DNA of 64,000 bases from Paenibacillus albus (GTDB lineage Bacteria; Bacillota; Bacilli; Paenibacillales; Paenibacillaceae): positions 2,662,501-2,726,500 of the forward strand of contig NZ_CP034437.1 of the NCBI RefSeq assembly GCF_003952225.1. The letters are read 5' to 3'. Below the pieces are notes generated by a model. It searched no databases, was not told where the DNA came from, and saw only the letters and a list, made by a program, of their open reading frames with translations. Positions 10,023-18,743 of this stretch are shown one piece after another. Both the position numbers and the translations under genes were made by a program. The first letter of the stretch is position 1; every line of letters starts with the position of its first letter.

Positions 10023-11138
10023 ATGAATACGATAGCAAAGGATTGGCTCGATCTGGAGTATAAGCCGCAGCTCCCTGTCAATAAAGAGATGGGCATTGGC
10101 ATCATCGGAGCGGGCGAGATTATCGAGGCTTGTCACCTGCCAGCGTATGAGATGGCAGGTCTGCGCGTCGTGGGTATCTTCGATTTGAACAAGGAGCGCG
10201 CAGAGCACCTCGCTGCGAAATTCGGTATTCCGAAGGTGTACCGAGATTTGGATGAGCTGCTTGCCGATCCTGAGGTTCAGTTCGCGGATCTGGCAGTGCC
10301 AGCGAAGGTGCAGCCGGGAATTGCCGAGCGGGCAGCTGCAGCGGGCAAGCATATTCTGTGCCAGAAGCCGCTCGCGGAATCGTATCCGGAAGCGGTACGC
10401 ATTCGCGATGCATGCGCCAAGTATGGCGTGAAAGGCGCGGTCAACCAGCAAATGCGCTGGTCACCGAGCATTCGCGCAAGCCATACCATCATCAAGCGCG
10501 GCTGGCTTGGCGAGCTGCTGCAAGCATCGATTCAAGTGAATGTGAAGCAGGATTTTGCCAACTGGGGCTGGCTGCGGGAGATGCCGACGCTGGAGTTCAT
10601 GTACCATAGCATTCACTATATGGATGCGATTCGCTTCTTGTTCGGTACGCCCGAGTACGTCTATGCAGATGGGGCACGTTTCCCAGGTCAGCAGACGATT
10701 GGCGAGACACGGACGCTGCTGCATATGAAATTCGCAGGCGAAGCACGCGGCATTATTCATGACAATCATAATCATATCTCGACTGAGGATGATTGGTACG
10801 CGACGTACCGATTCGAAGGAACTGAGGGCATTATTAAAGGGACGAACGGGTCGCTGTACAATTATCCGGTTGGACGCGAGGATACGCTTAGCTTCCATAC
10901 GAAAGCGATTCACGAGGATTATTGGTTCTCTCCAAGACTTCATGGCAAATGGTTCCCGCATGCCTTCATGGGAACGATGGGCGAGCTGATGCGTGCGGTT
11001 GAAGAGAATCGCGAGCCGGAGAACAGTGTAGAGGATAACTTGAAGACGATGCAAATGGTGTTTGGCGCCTACCTCTCTATGGAAGAGAATCGTCCGGTCT
11101 CGCTTGCGGAAATTGCGGGAAAAGTACCAACTTTATAA
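10023..11138 (+). CDS. Gfo/Idh/MocA family oxidoreductase
   Basis: A 371-residue NAD(P)-dependent oxidoreductase. After a short N-terminal extension, IGIIGAGEIIEACHLPAY is the dinucleotide-binding turn and ILCQKPLAESYPEA is the family EKP-like block, here QKP instead of EKP. MYHSIHYMDAIRFLFG lies in the catalytic region with the usual conserved histidine. GGAGGT at 10008-10013 is 9 bases before ATG 10023; the nearer ATG 10014 would leave no spacing. It follows the UxaA-type large subunit by 30 bases and is very likely in the same operon, supplying the oxidation step before or after the dehydratase. The substrate is unknown. Confidence 0.88.
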   Translation: MNTIAKDWLDLEYKPQLPVNKEMGIGIIGAGEIIEACHLPAYEMAGLRVVGIFDLNKERAEHLAAKFGIPKVYRDLDELLADPEVQFADLAVPAKVQPGIAERAAAAGKHILCQKPLAESYPEAVRIRDACAKYGVKGAVNQQMRWSPSIRASHTIIKRGWLGELLQASIQVNVKQDFANWGWLREMPTLEFMYHSIHYMDAIRFLFGTPEYVYADGARFPGQQTIGETRTLLHMKFAGEARGIIHDNHNHISTEDDWYATYRFEGTEGIIKGTNGSLYNYPVGREDTLSFHTKAIHEDYWFSPRLHGKWFPHAFMGTMGELMRAVEENREPENSVEDNLKTMQMVFGAYLSMEENRPVSLAEIAGKVPTL

Positions 11139-11151
11139 ACGAAGAGGAAGA

Positions 11152-11178
11152 GGGGGAGCTTAAAGCTCTCTCTTTTTT
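11152..11178 (+). terminator. Terminator after UxaA-type operon
   Basis: GGGGGAGCT faces AGCTCTCTC (nine pairs, two wobble) with a 3-base loop and six T. Confidence 0.8.
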
Positions 11179-11181
11179 ATT

Positions 11182-11209
11182 TTGAAAAATATGGAATATA
11201 GGCTGTAAC
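11182..11209 (+). promoter_or_regulatory. Possible sigma-A promoter for lipoprotein gene
   Basis: TTGAAA at 11182-11187 and TGTAAC at 11204-11209 are separated by 16 bases, with five of six and four of six consensus matches. It lies 55 bases before the lipoprotein start. Confidence 0.45.
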
Positions 11210-11263
11210 ATTGAGCTTCGGCGAATCGTCAGTAGTAGCAGCGAGATTGGGGAGGGACATGGG

Positions 11264-12004
11264 TTGAAGTCGAGGAAGAGGCATCTGGGACAGCTGCTGC
11301 TGGTCGGCTGCTTAATCGTATTGGTGTGCAGCAGCTGCGGGAACAGTAACGGCGAGAACGACGCGTTGGGTACAAATCAAAGTAATGAAGCTGTTCAACA
11401 AGTAGAAAATGTGGATAATTCCGTTAGAGCGATTGGTGAGGCGATTGGCGGGCAATTGATCGTGAAACCAGCCTCCAGTGCAACTGCTGTTCCGCTAGGT
11501 GCGCCTAGCTGTTACGGTCTGGAGACGGATCTAGAGTGGCAAGGCGATTACCGGGCTTACTGGGTGACTGGGAAAGAAGGTGCGGAGCAGCAATCTGCGG
11601 AAGTGTTCACTTTCCCTGCCGATTTCCAAATCATCCAACAGAGTGATGCGCCTATAGCGATGCAGTCATTCAAGCTCGAAAATACGGAGCTGTTCGCATA
11701 TGTACCCAGGTATACAGACTGCCATGCTCAGGAAACGTACTTCTTCGGCGTAGAGGATGGAGCCGCTTTTCCTGTACCACTGCATGTGCAAGATGATTTG
11801 ACATGGCCAAACATAGGCCAGCTGCCCCACCACCATTTTAAGGTCGATGATGAGCGAGGTGAGCTGATTCTTACAGGAGGATACGGTGCCGGTCAGGAAT
11901 ACATCAATGTCTATCATTTCGTCTATGATGCGAAGGGACGTTTCCTTGAACTGAAGCAGACGGAACAAATAAAGCCAGCGGATCTCCCCGCTGACTCTAA
12001 TTAG
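11264..12004 (+). CDS. Predicted lipoprotein of unknown function
   Basis: A 246-residue exported protein. It begins with a basic N-terminus and a hydrophobic stretch running into VCSSCGNSNG, whose Cys25 followed by Gly-Asn-Ser is typical of Paenibacillus lipoproteins, although Cys at -3 is unusual and an alternative LVGC lipobox occurs at residues 13-16. The rest is a soluble domain rich in aromatic and acidic residues, with Cys83 and Cys152 as the only cysteines visible there. I do not recognise a family. The start is TTG 11264, 7 bases after GGGGAGGG; a nearer ATG is out of frame and stops at once. It converges with the MFS gene on the other strand, only 4 bases apart, with no clear terminator between them. 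Confidence 0.75.
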   Translation: MKSRKRHLGQLLLVGCLIVLVCSSCGNSNGENDALGTNQSNEAVQQVENVDNSVRAIGEAIGGQLIVKPASSATAVPLGAPSCYGLETDLEWQGDYRAYWVTGKEGAEQQSAEVFTFPADFQIIQQSDAPIAMQSFKLENTELFAYVPRYTDCHAQETYFFGVEDGAAFPVPLHVQDDLTWPNIGQLPHHHFKVDDERGELILTGGYGAGQEYINVYHFVYDAKGRFLELKQTEQIKPADLPADSN

Positions 12005-12008
12005 ATCA

Positions 12009-13193
12009 TTATTGCGGCTGCTGGCGAATGCCTGGCGGCCTTTTTATTTTGTCCTGCGCGTGCTGATACCAGAAGGCGCCGGCGAAGATGACAATGCAGA
12101 TAGTCGCAATGATAGAGTTATAGAAAAAGGTCTGACGCATGCCGATCGCTTCGCTCGTAATACCGCCGAAGAAGCTGCCGATAATGCGAGCAACGCCCAT
12201 CGAGAGCAGTCCATTCAAGGTTTGTCCGCTTGCTTTTAGCTCATTAGGCACTTCCTTGTTGATGACAATTGCCATCGTAACGGAGAGGACGATAAAGATT
12301 AGACCGTGCAGCGCTTGAATCGGCAGCAGCCAACCGGCGTGATGCACGATCGTATACAAGTACCATCGGAGCGCGGCAGCTGCGCCAGCGCCGAGCAGAA
12401 TGAACGATACGGGTATGCGCTTGAAGATGCGGCTCGACAGCAGCAGGAACGGAACCTCGCTCAGCGAGGAGATCACCATGGACCAGCCGAGCCAAGCACT
12501 ATCGCCGCCAAGCTCTTTAAAGTAGAGCGGGAAGAAGGCGTAATAGTAACCGAGTGTAATCTGAAACACGAAGTTTGCGCCTATGTAGAGCATGAGCTTC
12601 CGATTGCGGAAGAGAACCCAGACCGATACTTTCTTGCCTCGCTTCTGATGGCCCTCGATCTTAGGAAAACGAAGCGCGAGCAGCAGACAAGCCACGAGAA
12701 TGAGCGTGTATACGACGAACAGCAGGTCGATCCGCTTCTGCGCGAGCAGTCCGAACAGAATGGACATCAGCGCGAACCCGAATGTCCCTCCCATTCGAAT
12801 GAGACTGAAGTTGCCTGAGCCCCGCTTGTCCAGCACCTCTAGAGTAACGGCATCGCTAATCGTGAAGATGGATGACTGGAAGAACGTAAAAATACAAATG
12901 AAGAGCAGCAGCAGCAGAAACATGTTGGTGAGCGGGAATAGCAGAACGCTAAGACCGGTTCCGATGATGAGCAGCAGCAGAATGCTGTTCTTCGTCTTTG
13001 CCCGATCGCTAAGCAGACCCCAGACCGGTTGTGCCATGATGGCGACGAGTGGACCTAGGCTAAGCAGCGTCCCGATCTGTGCTTGGGAAAACCCGACATG
13101 CTGGAAGTAGAGCGGGATGAACGTTCCGTAGACGGCGTTGCCCATGTACAGAAAGAAGTAGAAGAACAGGAAATAAGTTAAATTGACAGGCAT
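12009..13193 (-). CDS. MFS transporter, LacY/nucleoside-proton-symporter-like type
   Basis: A 394-residue polytopic membrane protein with about 12 hydrophobic helices. MGNAVYGTFIPLYFQHVGFSQ at the first helix, GTLLSLGPLVAIMAQPVWGLLSD with the inter-helix 2/3 signature, and a central cytoplasmic loop (GHQKRGKKVS) fit the MFS subgroup related to LacY, phenylpropionate permease HcaT and nucleoside symporters. The substrate is unknown. The start at 13193 is preferred because AAGGAA lies 9 bases upstream; a 17-residue longer form from 13244 has no ribosome site. The gene is monocistronic and converges with the lipoprotein gene. Confidence 0.87.
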   Translation of the reverse strand: MPVNLTYFLFFYFFLYMGNAVYGTFIPLYFQHVGFSQAQIGTLLSLGPLVAIMAQPVWGLLSDRAKTKNSILLLLIIGTGLSVLLFPLTNMFLLLLLFICIFTFFQSSIFTISDAVTLEVLDKRGSGNFSLIRMGGTFGFALMSILFGLLAQKRIDLLFVVYTLILVACLLLALRFPKIEGHQKRGKKVSVWVLFRNRKLMLYIGANFVFQITLGYYYAFFPLYFKELGGDSAWLGWSMVISSLSEVPFLLLSSRIFKRIPVSFILLGAGAAAALRWYLYTIVHHAGWLLPIQALHGLIFIVLSVTMAIVINKEVPNELKASGQTLNGLLSMGVARIIGSFFGGITSEAIGMRQTFFYNSIIATICIVIFAGAFWYQHAQDKIKRPPGIRQQPQ

Positions 13194-13248
13194 CTCTTCG
13201 CTTCCTTTTTGGCTAGTGTTAGTTGTTATCGTACTATAATTCATTCAT

Positions 13249-13572
13249 TGCTAGGAAGCCGTTTCCTCAAATATTTTTTCGGCTGCCTCCTTTCTTTGCC
13301 GGAAGAAGGAGGTACAGGCACTTCTAGGCCTTTGCCTACATACACTGTAGAACAGTCTTCGCTGTTATTACGCGCAAGGAGGATGGCAGGTGGCAATACC
13401 GCATGGAGGTGGCTTAACGGATGAACTCAAGCATATGCAGCTCAGGCAGAGGGCAACCCCATTTCGCGCAGCTCGCTCCTTGAACATAACTTTCGCTTGG
13501 TCGCACATATGCATAGACGTCGTGTAAACAACCTCATGCCAAACATGGATATTGATGAAGGGAGTGGCTCTT
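13249..13572. other. Intergenic region between MFS gene and sigK
   Basis: About 320 bases with no convincing gene. It should hold the promoter of the MFS gene on the - strand near its left end and the sporulation promoter of sigK near its right end. AAGAAGGAGGTACAGG near 13302 resembles a ribosome site but no start codon follows at usable distance. I see no RNA gene or repeat here. Confidence 0.6.
13484..13514 (+). promoter_or_regulatory. Weak candidate sporulation promoter of sigK
   Basis: ACATAAC (13484-13490) and CATATGCAT (13506-13514), 15 bases apart, resemble the mother-cell sigma-E pattern (ATA-type -35, CATA-type -10). sigK is transcribed by sigma-E and then sigma-K in Bacillus, so such a site is expected about 60-90 bases before the start. 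The match is poor outside the CATA core. Confidence 0.25.
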
Positions 13573-14274
13573 ATGCCTGGTTTTTTCGCAGCGATTGCAT
13601 TGTTTATTAAACAGCTGACACTTCTGGTTTCTTACGTCAAAAATAATGCGTTTCCTCAACCTTTACGCGAGGAAGAAGAAACGAAGCATATACAGCTGTT
13701 CATGGAAGGGAATCAAAATTCCAGAAATATTCTGATCGAACACAATCTGCGGCTGGTCGCGCATGTGGTTAAGAAGTTCGATAATACGAAAGAGGATACC
13801 GAAGACTTGATCTCAATCGGTACGATTGGACTCATTAAAGCGATCGAATCCTATTCACCCGGCAAAGGAACAAAGCTCGCTACTTTTGCGGCTCGATGTA
13901 TAGAAAACGAAATTCTCATGCACCTCCGTTCCAAAAAGAAATCCAATAAAGATGTTTCCTTGCACGATCCGATTGGCACGGATAAAGAAGGCAATGAAAT
14001 TTCCCTCATCGATATTCTCGGAACCGAGCACGACGATGTCGTCGAGAAGGTGCAATTGCAAATTGAGAAAGCAAAGATTTATAAAAACTTGGATATACTG
14101 GACGAGCGCGAGAAGGAAGTTATCGTGGCGCGATTCGGCTTGGAGACCGGCGGGGAAGAAAGAACGCAGCGGGAGATTGCCAAGGATCTGGGGATATCGA
14201 GGTCTTATGTCTCGCGTATCGAGAAGCGGGCATTGATGAAGCTGTATCATGAGTTTTATAAGGCGAAGCGATAA
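13573..14274 (+). CDS. sigK: RNA polymerase sporulation sigma factor sigma-K (pro-form)
   Basis: Mother-cell late sporulation sigma factor, made as inactive membrane-bound pro-sigma-K and activated by SpoIVFB-type proteolysis. The 233-residue product starts with a hydrophobic pro-sequence ending LTLLVS, followed by [11 protein letters not shown], which matches the B. subtilis processing region (cut near residue 20). Region 2 blocks ([53 protein letters not shown]) and the region 4 helix-turn-helix ([24 protein letters not shown]) are intact. In B. subtilis this gene is split by the skin element; here it is continuous. AAGGGAGTG precedes ATG 13573 by about 7 bases. It shows that the organism is an endospore former. 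Confidence 0.97.
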   Translation: MPGFFAAIALFIKQLTLLVSYVKNNAFPQPLREEEETKHIQLFMEGNQNSRNILIEHNLRLVAHVVKKFDNTKEDTEDLISIGTIGLIKAIESYSPGKGTKLATFAARCIENEILMHLRSKKKSNKDVSLHDPIGTDKEGNEISLIDILGTEHDDVVEKVQLQIEKAKIYKNLDILDEREKEVIVARFGLETGGEERTQREIAKDLGISRSYVSRIEKRALMKLYHEFYKAKR

Positions 14275-14277
14275 TGG

Positions 14278-14303
14278 AAAAGCCGCGTAATAGCGGCTTT
14301 TTT
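14278..14303 (+). terminator. Terminator after sigK
   Basis: AAAAGCCGC faces GCGGCTTTT with a 6-base loop and T run, 4 bases after the stop codon. Confidence 0.93.
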
Positions 14304-14448
14304 ACATAGTTAACTGAAGTATAGTAGATATATCGAGTATAATATAGTGATAATATATTCACTTCTTACGCAATGAATCTTACTTCCTTATAATAATAAA
14401 AGAGTCCGGAAGTGGACAACTTCGAGCAGAAAGAGAGTTGGGCAGGCC

Positions 14449-15387
14449 ATGAAATTTCGGAGATTAGGTAAGAGTGGAGTCAAAGTTAGTGAGATTAGTC
14501 TTGGCAGTTGGCTCACTTATGGTGGCTATGTCGAGCGGGAGAATGCCGTCAAATCGATAGAAACCGCTTACGGGCTTGGCGTTAATTTCTTCGATACGGC
14601 GAATGTATATGAGCGGGGAGCAGCTGAGATACTCATGGGAGAAACGCTGCGGGCATTCCCTCGCGATTCGTACGTGCTCGCGACCAAGGTGTTCGGGCAA
14701 ATGGGCGACGGTCCTAACGACCGTGGACTTTCACGCAAGCACATCATAGAGCAATGTCATGCCAGCTTGAAGCGGCTGGGAGCCGAATATATTGATCTGT
14801 ATTATTGCCACCGTTTTGATCCGCACACGCCGATGGAAGAAACTCTTCGCGCGCTTGACGATCTGGTAAGACAAGGAAAAGTACTGTATGTGGGGGTCAG
14901 CGAATGGACGGCATCGCAGATGGCTGAAGCTCATGCGATTGCTGATCGTTACCTGCTCGACCGCATCGTTGCCAATCAACCGGTTTACAATATGTTCAAT
15001 CGATACATTGAGAAGGAAGTCATCCCTTACGGGGAGCGCGGCGGAATCGGACAGGTTGTTTTCTCCCCGCTCGCACAAGGCTTACTGACGGGCAAATATG
15101 TCTCTGTGCATGACCTGCCAGCCGAGAGCCGGGCTTCGAAGCTAGAGGGAATGCGAAAAGGGATCACCGAAGAGAAAATCGTCAAGGTGCAGCAGCTCGC
15201 AGATGCGGCGAAGGAGCTGGACCTGACAGTCGGACAGCTGGCTTTGGCTTGGATTCTGCGGCAGTCGAACGTAAGCAGCGCCTTGGTAGGCGCAAGTCGG
15301 CCTGAGCAAGTTGCTGAGAACGTAAAGGCAGCCGGTGTTCTGCTGAGCTCCGAGATGATCGAGCGCATCGAAAGTATATTGGCATAA
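14449..15387 (+). CDS. Aldo/keto reductase, voltage-gated K+ channel beta-subunit type
   Basis: A 312-residue NADPH-dependent oxidoreductase with a TIM-barrel fold. The catalytic tetrad is visible as Asp49 and Tyr54 (FFDTANVYERG), Lys80 (LATKVFG) and His121 (YCHRFD). The motif GKSGVKVSEISLGSW at the N-terminus and the C-terminal cofactor loop SSALVGASRPEQV place it with the KvBeta/YghZ-like group. The length is usual for that group. It is followed 25 bases later by an NAD-dependent epimerase gene and is probably co-transcribed, suggesting a joint role on a sugar or sugar-derived carbonyl. The upstream region is AT-rich with several TATAAT-like boxes; no single promoter stands out. Confidence 0.92.
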   Translation: MKFRRLGKSGVKVSEISLGSWLTYGGYVERENAVKSIETAYGLGVNFFDTANVYERGAAEILMGETLRAFPRDSYVLATKVFGQMGDGPNDRGLSRKHIIEQCHASLKRLGAEYIDLYYCHRFDPHTPMEETLRALDDLVRQGKVLYVGVSEWTASQMAEAHAIADRYLLDRIVANQPVYNMFNRYIEKEVIPYGERGGIGQVVFSPLAQGLLTGKYVSVHDLPAESRASKLEGMRKGITEEKIVKVQQLADAAKELDLTVGQLALAWILRQSNVSSALVGASRPEQVAENVKAAGVLLSSEMIERIESILA

Positions 15388-15412
15388 CCGCCACCAAAAG
15401 GAGAATTCGTAC

Positions 15413-16255
15413 ATGTCAAAAGTAGTCATTACCGGCGGAAGCGGAATGCTGGGCGAGTGGGCGGTAAAGCATTTTATCGAACAAGGGTATGAAGTGGTCA
15501 ATGCAGACGTTAAGCATCCGAAAGAAGCTCTGTGCAGAACCGTGATCGTGGATCTGAGCAATCTGGGCGAAGCGTATGGTGTTCTGGCAGGAGCCGATGC
15601 CGTTGTACATCTAGCGGCCATTCCCGTCGCGTATTCGCATCCGAACGAAGTCACATTCCGCAATAATGTTCTGTCCACTTATAATGTGTTGGAAGCGGCG
15701 GCAGGATTGGGGATTCGCAAGGCTGTCATTGCGTCGAGCGAGTCATCGTACGGGTTGGTCTTCGCAGTGGAACGGTTTAGTCCCCTCTATGTCCCTGTGG
15801 ATGAGGAGCACCCTCAGCTTCCTCAGGATAGCTATGGACTATCCAAGGTTGTGAACGAACAAACAGCCGATATGTTCCACAGACGAACGGGCATGCAGAT
15901 CGTTTCGTTCCGACTTGGCAATGTAATTGCACCAGAAGCGTACAAACGATTCCCGCAGTTCATACACAATGCCGCTGAGCGTGATCGCATCTTGTGGAGT
16001 TATATCGATACAAGGGACGCGGCTGCAGCGTTCCAGCTGGCAATCGAGGCAGACGGCCTGGGCAGCGTCGCCCTTAATCTTGCTGCGGACGATTCGAGCA
16101 TGGACATCGCGAGCCTGGACCTGATGGCGGCTCGTTACCCGGACGTTACGGATTTTCGGCGGGCGTTCGAAGGATATGAAACGCTGCTTTGCAATGAGAA
16201 GGCGAAGCGCCTGCTGAATTGGCAGCCTAAGCATGCATGGCGTGATCACGTATAG
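15413..16255 (+). CDS. NAD-dependent epimerase/dehydratase family protein
   Basis: A 280-residue short-chain dehydrogenase of the extended (epimerase) type. The NAD-binding turn is GGSGMLG at residues 8-14, LAAIPVAY follows the Rossmann beta-4, and the active-site pair is Tyr141 and Lys145 (YGLSK), with SSESSYG supplying the Ser. AAAAGGAG lies about 11 bases before ATG 15413. Candidate reactions are epimerisation, reduction or dehydration of a nucleotide sugar or free sugar; uronate dehydrogenases share the same architecture. It is the second gene after the aldo/keto reductase, with a terminator behind. Confidence 0.88.
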   Translation: MSKVVITGGSGMLGEWAVKHFIEQGYEVVNADVKHPKEALCRTVIVDLSNLGEAYGVLAGADAVVHLAAIPVAYSHPNEVTFRNNVLSTYNVLEAAAGLGIRKAVIASSESSYGLVFAVERFSPLYVPVDEEHPQLPQDSYGLSKVVNEQTADMFHRRTGMQIVSFRLGNVIAPEAYKRFPQFIHNAAERDRILWSYIDTRDAAAAFQLAIEADGLGSVALNLAADDSSMDIASLDLMAARYPDVTDFRRAFEGYETLLCNEKAKRLLNWQPKHAWRDHV

Positions 16256-16281
16256 AACTCGCAGCTTATTAGCTGACAAGG

Positions 16282-16317
16282 ACAGCGTCCATACGCAATG
16301 GGCGCTGTTTTGTTTTT
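16282..16317 (+). terminator. Terminator after epimerase gene
   Basis: ACAGCGTCC faces GGGCGCTGT (nine pairs, one wobble) followed by TTTGTTTTT. Confidence 0.9.
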
Positions 16318-16350
16318 CAGATTTAGCGCTTCTTAATTTGTGACAAATTG

Positions 16351-16379
16351 TTGACAAACCAATCAGAGACCATTAAGAT
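16351..16379 (+). promoter_or_regulatory. Promoter of the ABC/DUF1854/ABC operon
   Basis: A perfect -35 TTGACA (16351-16356) is separated by 17 bases from TAAGAT (16374-16379), four of six matches to TATAAT. A second copy of the TGACAAA word lies just upstream (TTGTGACAAATTGTTGACAAA). It lies 70 bases before the operon start. Confidence 0.7.
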
Positions 16380-16397
16380 GATCTATGCCCGTTCAGA

Positions 16398-16414
16398 ATC
16401 CCATTTAATGGGAT
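16398..16414 (+). promoter_or_regulatory. Perfect 17-base palindrome, candidate operator
   Basis: ATCCCATTTAATGGGAT is a perfect inverted repeat of two 8-base arms around one base. It starts 18 bases after the -10 box, inside the early transcribed region, where a repressor would block transcription. No regulator gene for it is evident next to the operon. Confidence 0.5.
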
Positions 16415-16448
16415 CGTTACCATTCTATTTTTGAAAGAGCTGATCACA

Positions 16449-18743
16449 ATGCTACCAGAGGAATTAAAGCATGTTTTGAGGCAGCAAGGCGCAGCAGAAG
16501 ATGAGATCGTATACAGCATGCTTTGCGATCGTACGACCGAAGGCGAATTTCTGGATACCTATCTCGTCTTAACCGGCAAGCAGCTTTTCATTGCAACTAG
16601 CTTAGAGGAGCCCGCGTTAGAGAAAAACTACAAAGGATTTGGGGGGCAAGCTCGTTCAAACTTATCTCATTCAAAGTCTAGAACCGCGGACAGCTGGTCA
16701 ATAGAGGCCATTGGCATCGACAAGATTGAATCCGTTTTCATTGTGAACTTGGTTGCATCTGGTATGGTCGTTATGAAAGGCGAGGAACAACGCACAATTG
16801 CCGCATTCACGAATGGCGAGATGGGGAGAGCATCGAAGTTTGCATCTGCCTTTACGAAGCTGAAGAATGATGAATCGCTCGAAGAGCTGCGCTTGAATGA
16901 GGATCGCGAACAAGGGACTTGTCCGAGATGCGGCATGATTTATCCGGATGAAGGCAGGCAGATTTGTCCGAAATGCATGAAGAAGCATGCGATTTTCACT
17001 CGGCTGCTTTCATTTGCAGGACAGTACAAGAAATCAATTAGCTTAATTATCCTCTTCATGCTGCTCAATTCAGGAACCGGACTTGTCATTCCTTATTTGC
17101 AAGGCTCCGTGCTTATTGATCAAGGGTTGGGCGGAAAAGGGACCTTCGCTCATCAGATCGGCACAATCGTGGCGCTCATCATCGGATTTCGAACCTTGTC
17201 GCTCGTGTTCGGCGTGCTGTACGGCGTCATCAATGCGAAGATGTCGGCGAATATCGCGTTCGATCTGAAAACGAGCGTATTCTCCGCCATGCAGCGTCTG
17301 TCCCTCAGCTTCTTCCAACGCAAACAGACTGGCCAGCTGATGACCCGGGTAAACAACGACGCGACAGAGCTGCAATATTTCTTCGTCGACGGGATGTCCT
17401 ACTTCATCGTAAATGCCATGAATATTATAGGCATCACAACGATTCTACTGGTGCTTGACTGGAAACTGACGCTGCTCTGCTTCATTCCGCTGCCGATTGT
17501 AGTCGTACTGATCCGAAAATCTTTTCCGAGACTGTGGCGGTTATCCTGGAGAAGGCATCGGACGATCAGTCGAATGAATGCGATTATCAGCGACACCATC
17601 CGAGGCACGCGGGTCGTCAAGGCGTTCGGGAAAGAACAGAAGGAAATGGATCGTTTCCATACTTCCAATATGAATTACTCGAACGCGGATCAATCGTTCA
17701 ATAAGTTCGGCGGCACCATGTTTCCGGTACTCAATATCCTGACGCAAACCGGTGGCATTCTGATCTGGTCGTTCGGCGGCTGGATGGTCATGGGCGGAAG
17801 CATCTCGTTCGGCAAGGTGCTGACTTTCGTCAGCTACATGCACATGCTCTATGGACCGATTCAGTTCATGAACAATATTGTAGGCTGGTGGTCGTACTGT
17901 ATGGCGGCTGCGCAGCGTATCTTCGAAATTCAGGATTCGGTGCCGGATGTAACGGAGAAGCCGAATGCGGTTCATCTGGATCGGATCAACGGCGACATTG
18001 AAGTATCCAATATTGTGTTCGGGTACGAGCCGAATAAAGCCATTCTCAAACAAGTGTCGATGAATGCACAGCGCGGGCAGATGATCGGCGTTGTCGGTCA
18101 CTCCGGAGCGGGTAAGTCGACGCTGGTCAATCTGATCTCGCGCTTGTACGATGTTTCCGAAGGCGAGATCCGAATCGACGGAATCAATATCAAGGATTTA
18201 TCCTTTGCGTCACTTCGGAATAACATCGGGATCGTTTCCCAAGATGTCTACGTATTCTCGGGCAGCATCGCAGAGAACATCGCTTATGCGAATCCGGAGT
18301 GCAGCGTCGAAGATATTATCTATGCGGCGCGTATCGCGCATGCGCATGATTTTATCGAGAAGCTTCCGGATGGCTACGATACAATCGTCGGCACCGGCGG
18401 GCATAACCTCTCCGGGGGCGAGAAGCAGCGGCTCTCCATCGCGCGTGCGGTATTGCACAATCCGCGTATCCTCATCCTGGATGAGGCGACAGCTTCGCTG
18501 GATACCGAGACGGAACTGCAGATCCAAGCGGCGCTTGATTCCCTGATCAAAGGGAGAACGACGATTGCCATTGCGCACCGATTATCGACGCTCCGCAATG
18601 CGGATTATCTCATCGTCATGGATAACGGCAAAGTGGTGGAGAACGGGACGCATGAGGAGCTCATGAACCGCGAAGGCGCATACTTCAGCCTCGTGAAGAA
18701 GCACGACGAGGCGCTCAAAATGAACGAGGTGATATCGGCATGA
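16449..18743 (+). CDS. ABC exporter with N-terminal zinc-ribbon domain (first of pair)
   Basis: A 764-residue fused membrane/ATPase exporter half-transporter. Residues 1-150 form an uncharacterised N-terminal domain, followed by a four-cysteine zinc ribbon (Cys158, Cys161, Cys173, Cys176; CPRCG then CPKC). Six hydrophobic helices (about 190-480) form the type I exporter membrane domain. The ATPase has Walker A GHSGAGKST at 550-558, Q-loop Gln598, signature LSGGEKQ at 654-660, Walker B ILILDEA at 674-680 and the switch His in IAIAHRLS, so it looks catalytically intact. ATG 16449 is preferred over TTG 16431, which lacks a ribosome site. The stop overlaps the DUF1854 gene start, and a second exporter half follows, so a heterodimer is likely. 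The substrate is unknown. Confidence 0.93.
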   Translation: MLPEELKHVLRQQGAAEDEIVYSMLCDRTTEGEFLDTYLVLTGKQLFIATSLEEPALEKNYKGFGGQARSNLSHSKSRTADSWSIEAIGIDKIESVFIVNLVASGMVVMKGEEQRTIAAFTNGEMGRASKFASAFTKLKNDESLEELRLNEDREQGTCPRCGMIYPDEGRQICPKCMKKHAIFTRLLSFAGQYKKSISLIILFMLLNSGTGLVIPYLQGSVLIDQGLGGKGTFAHQIGTIVALIIGFRTLSLVFGVLYGVINAKMSANIAFDLKTSVFSAMQRLSLSFFQRKQTGQLMTRVNNDATELQYFFVDGMSYFIVNAMNIIGITTILLVLDWKLTLLCFIPLPIVVVLIRKSFPRLWRLSWRRHRTISRMNAIISDTIRGTRVVKAFGKEQKEMDRFHTSNMNYSNADQSFNKFGGTMFPVLNILTQTGGILIWSFGGWMVMGGSISFGKVLTFVSYMHMLYGPIQFMNNIVGWWSYCMAAAQRIFEIQDSVPDVTEKPNAVHLDRINGDIEVSNIVFGYEPNKAILKQVSMNAQRGQMIGVVGHSGAGKSTLVNLISRLYDVSEGEIRIDGINIKDLSFASLRNNIGIVSQDVYVFSGSIAENIAYANPECSVEDIIYAARIAHAHDFIEKLPDGYDTIVGTGGHNLSGGEKQRLSIARAVLHNPRILILDEATASLDTETELQIQAALDSLIKGRTTIAIAHRLSTLRNADYLIVMDNGKVVENGTHEELMNREGAYFSLVKKHDEALKMNEVISA

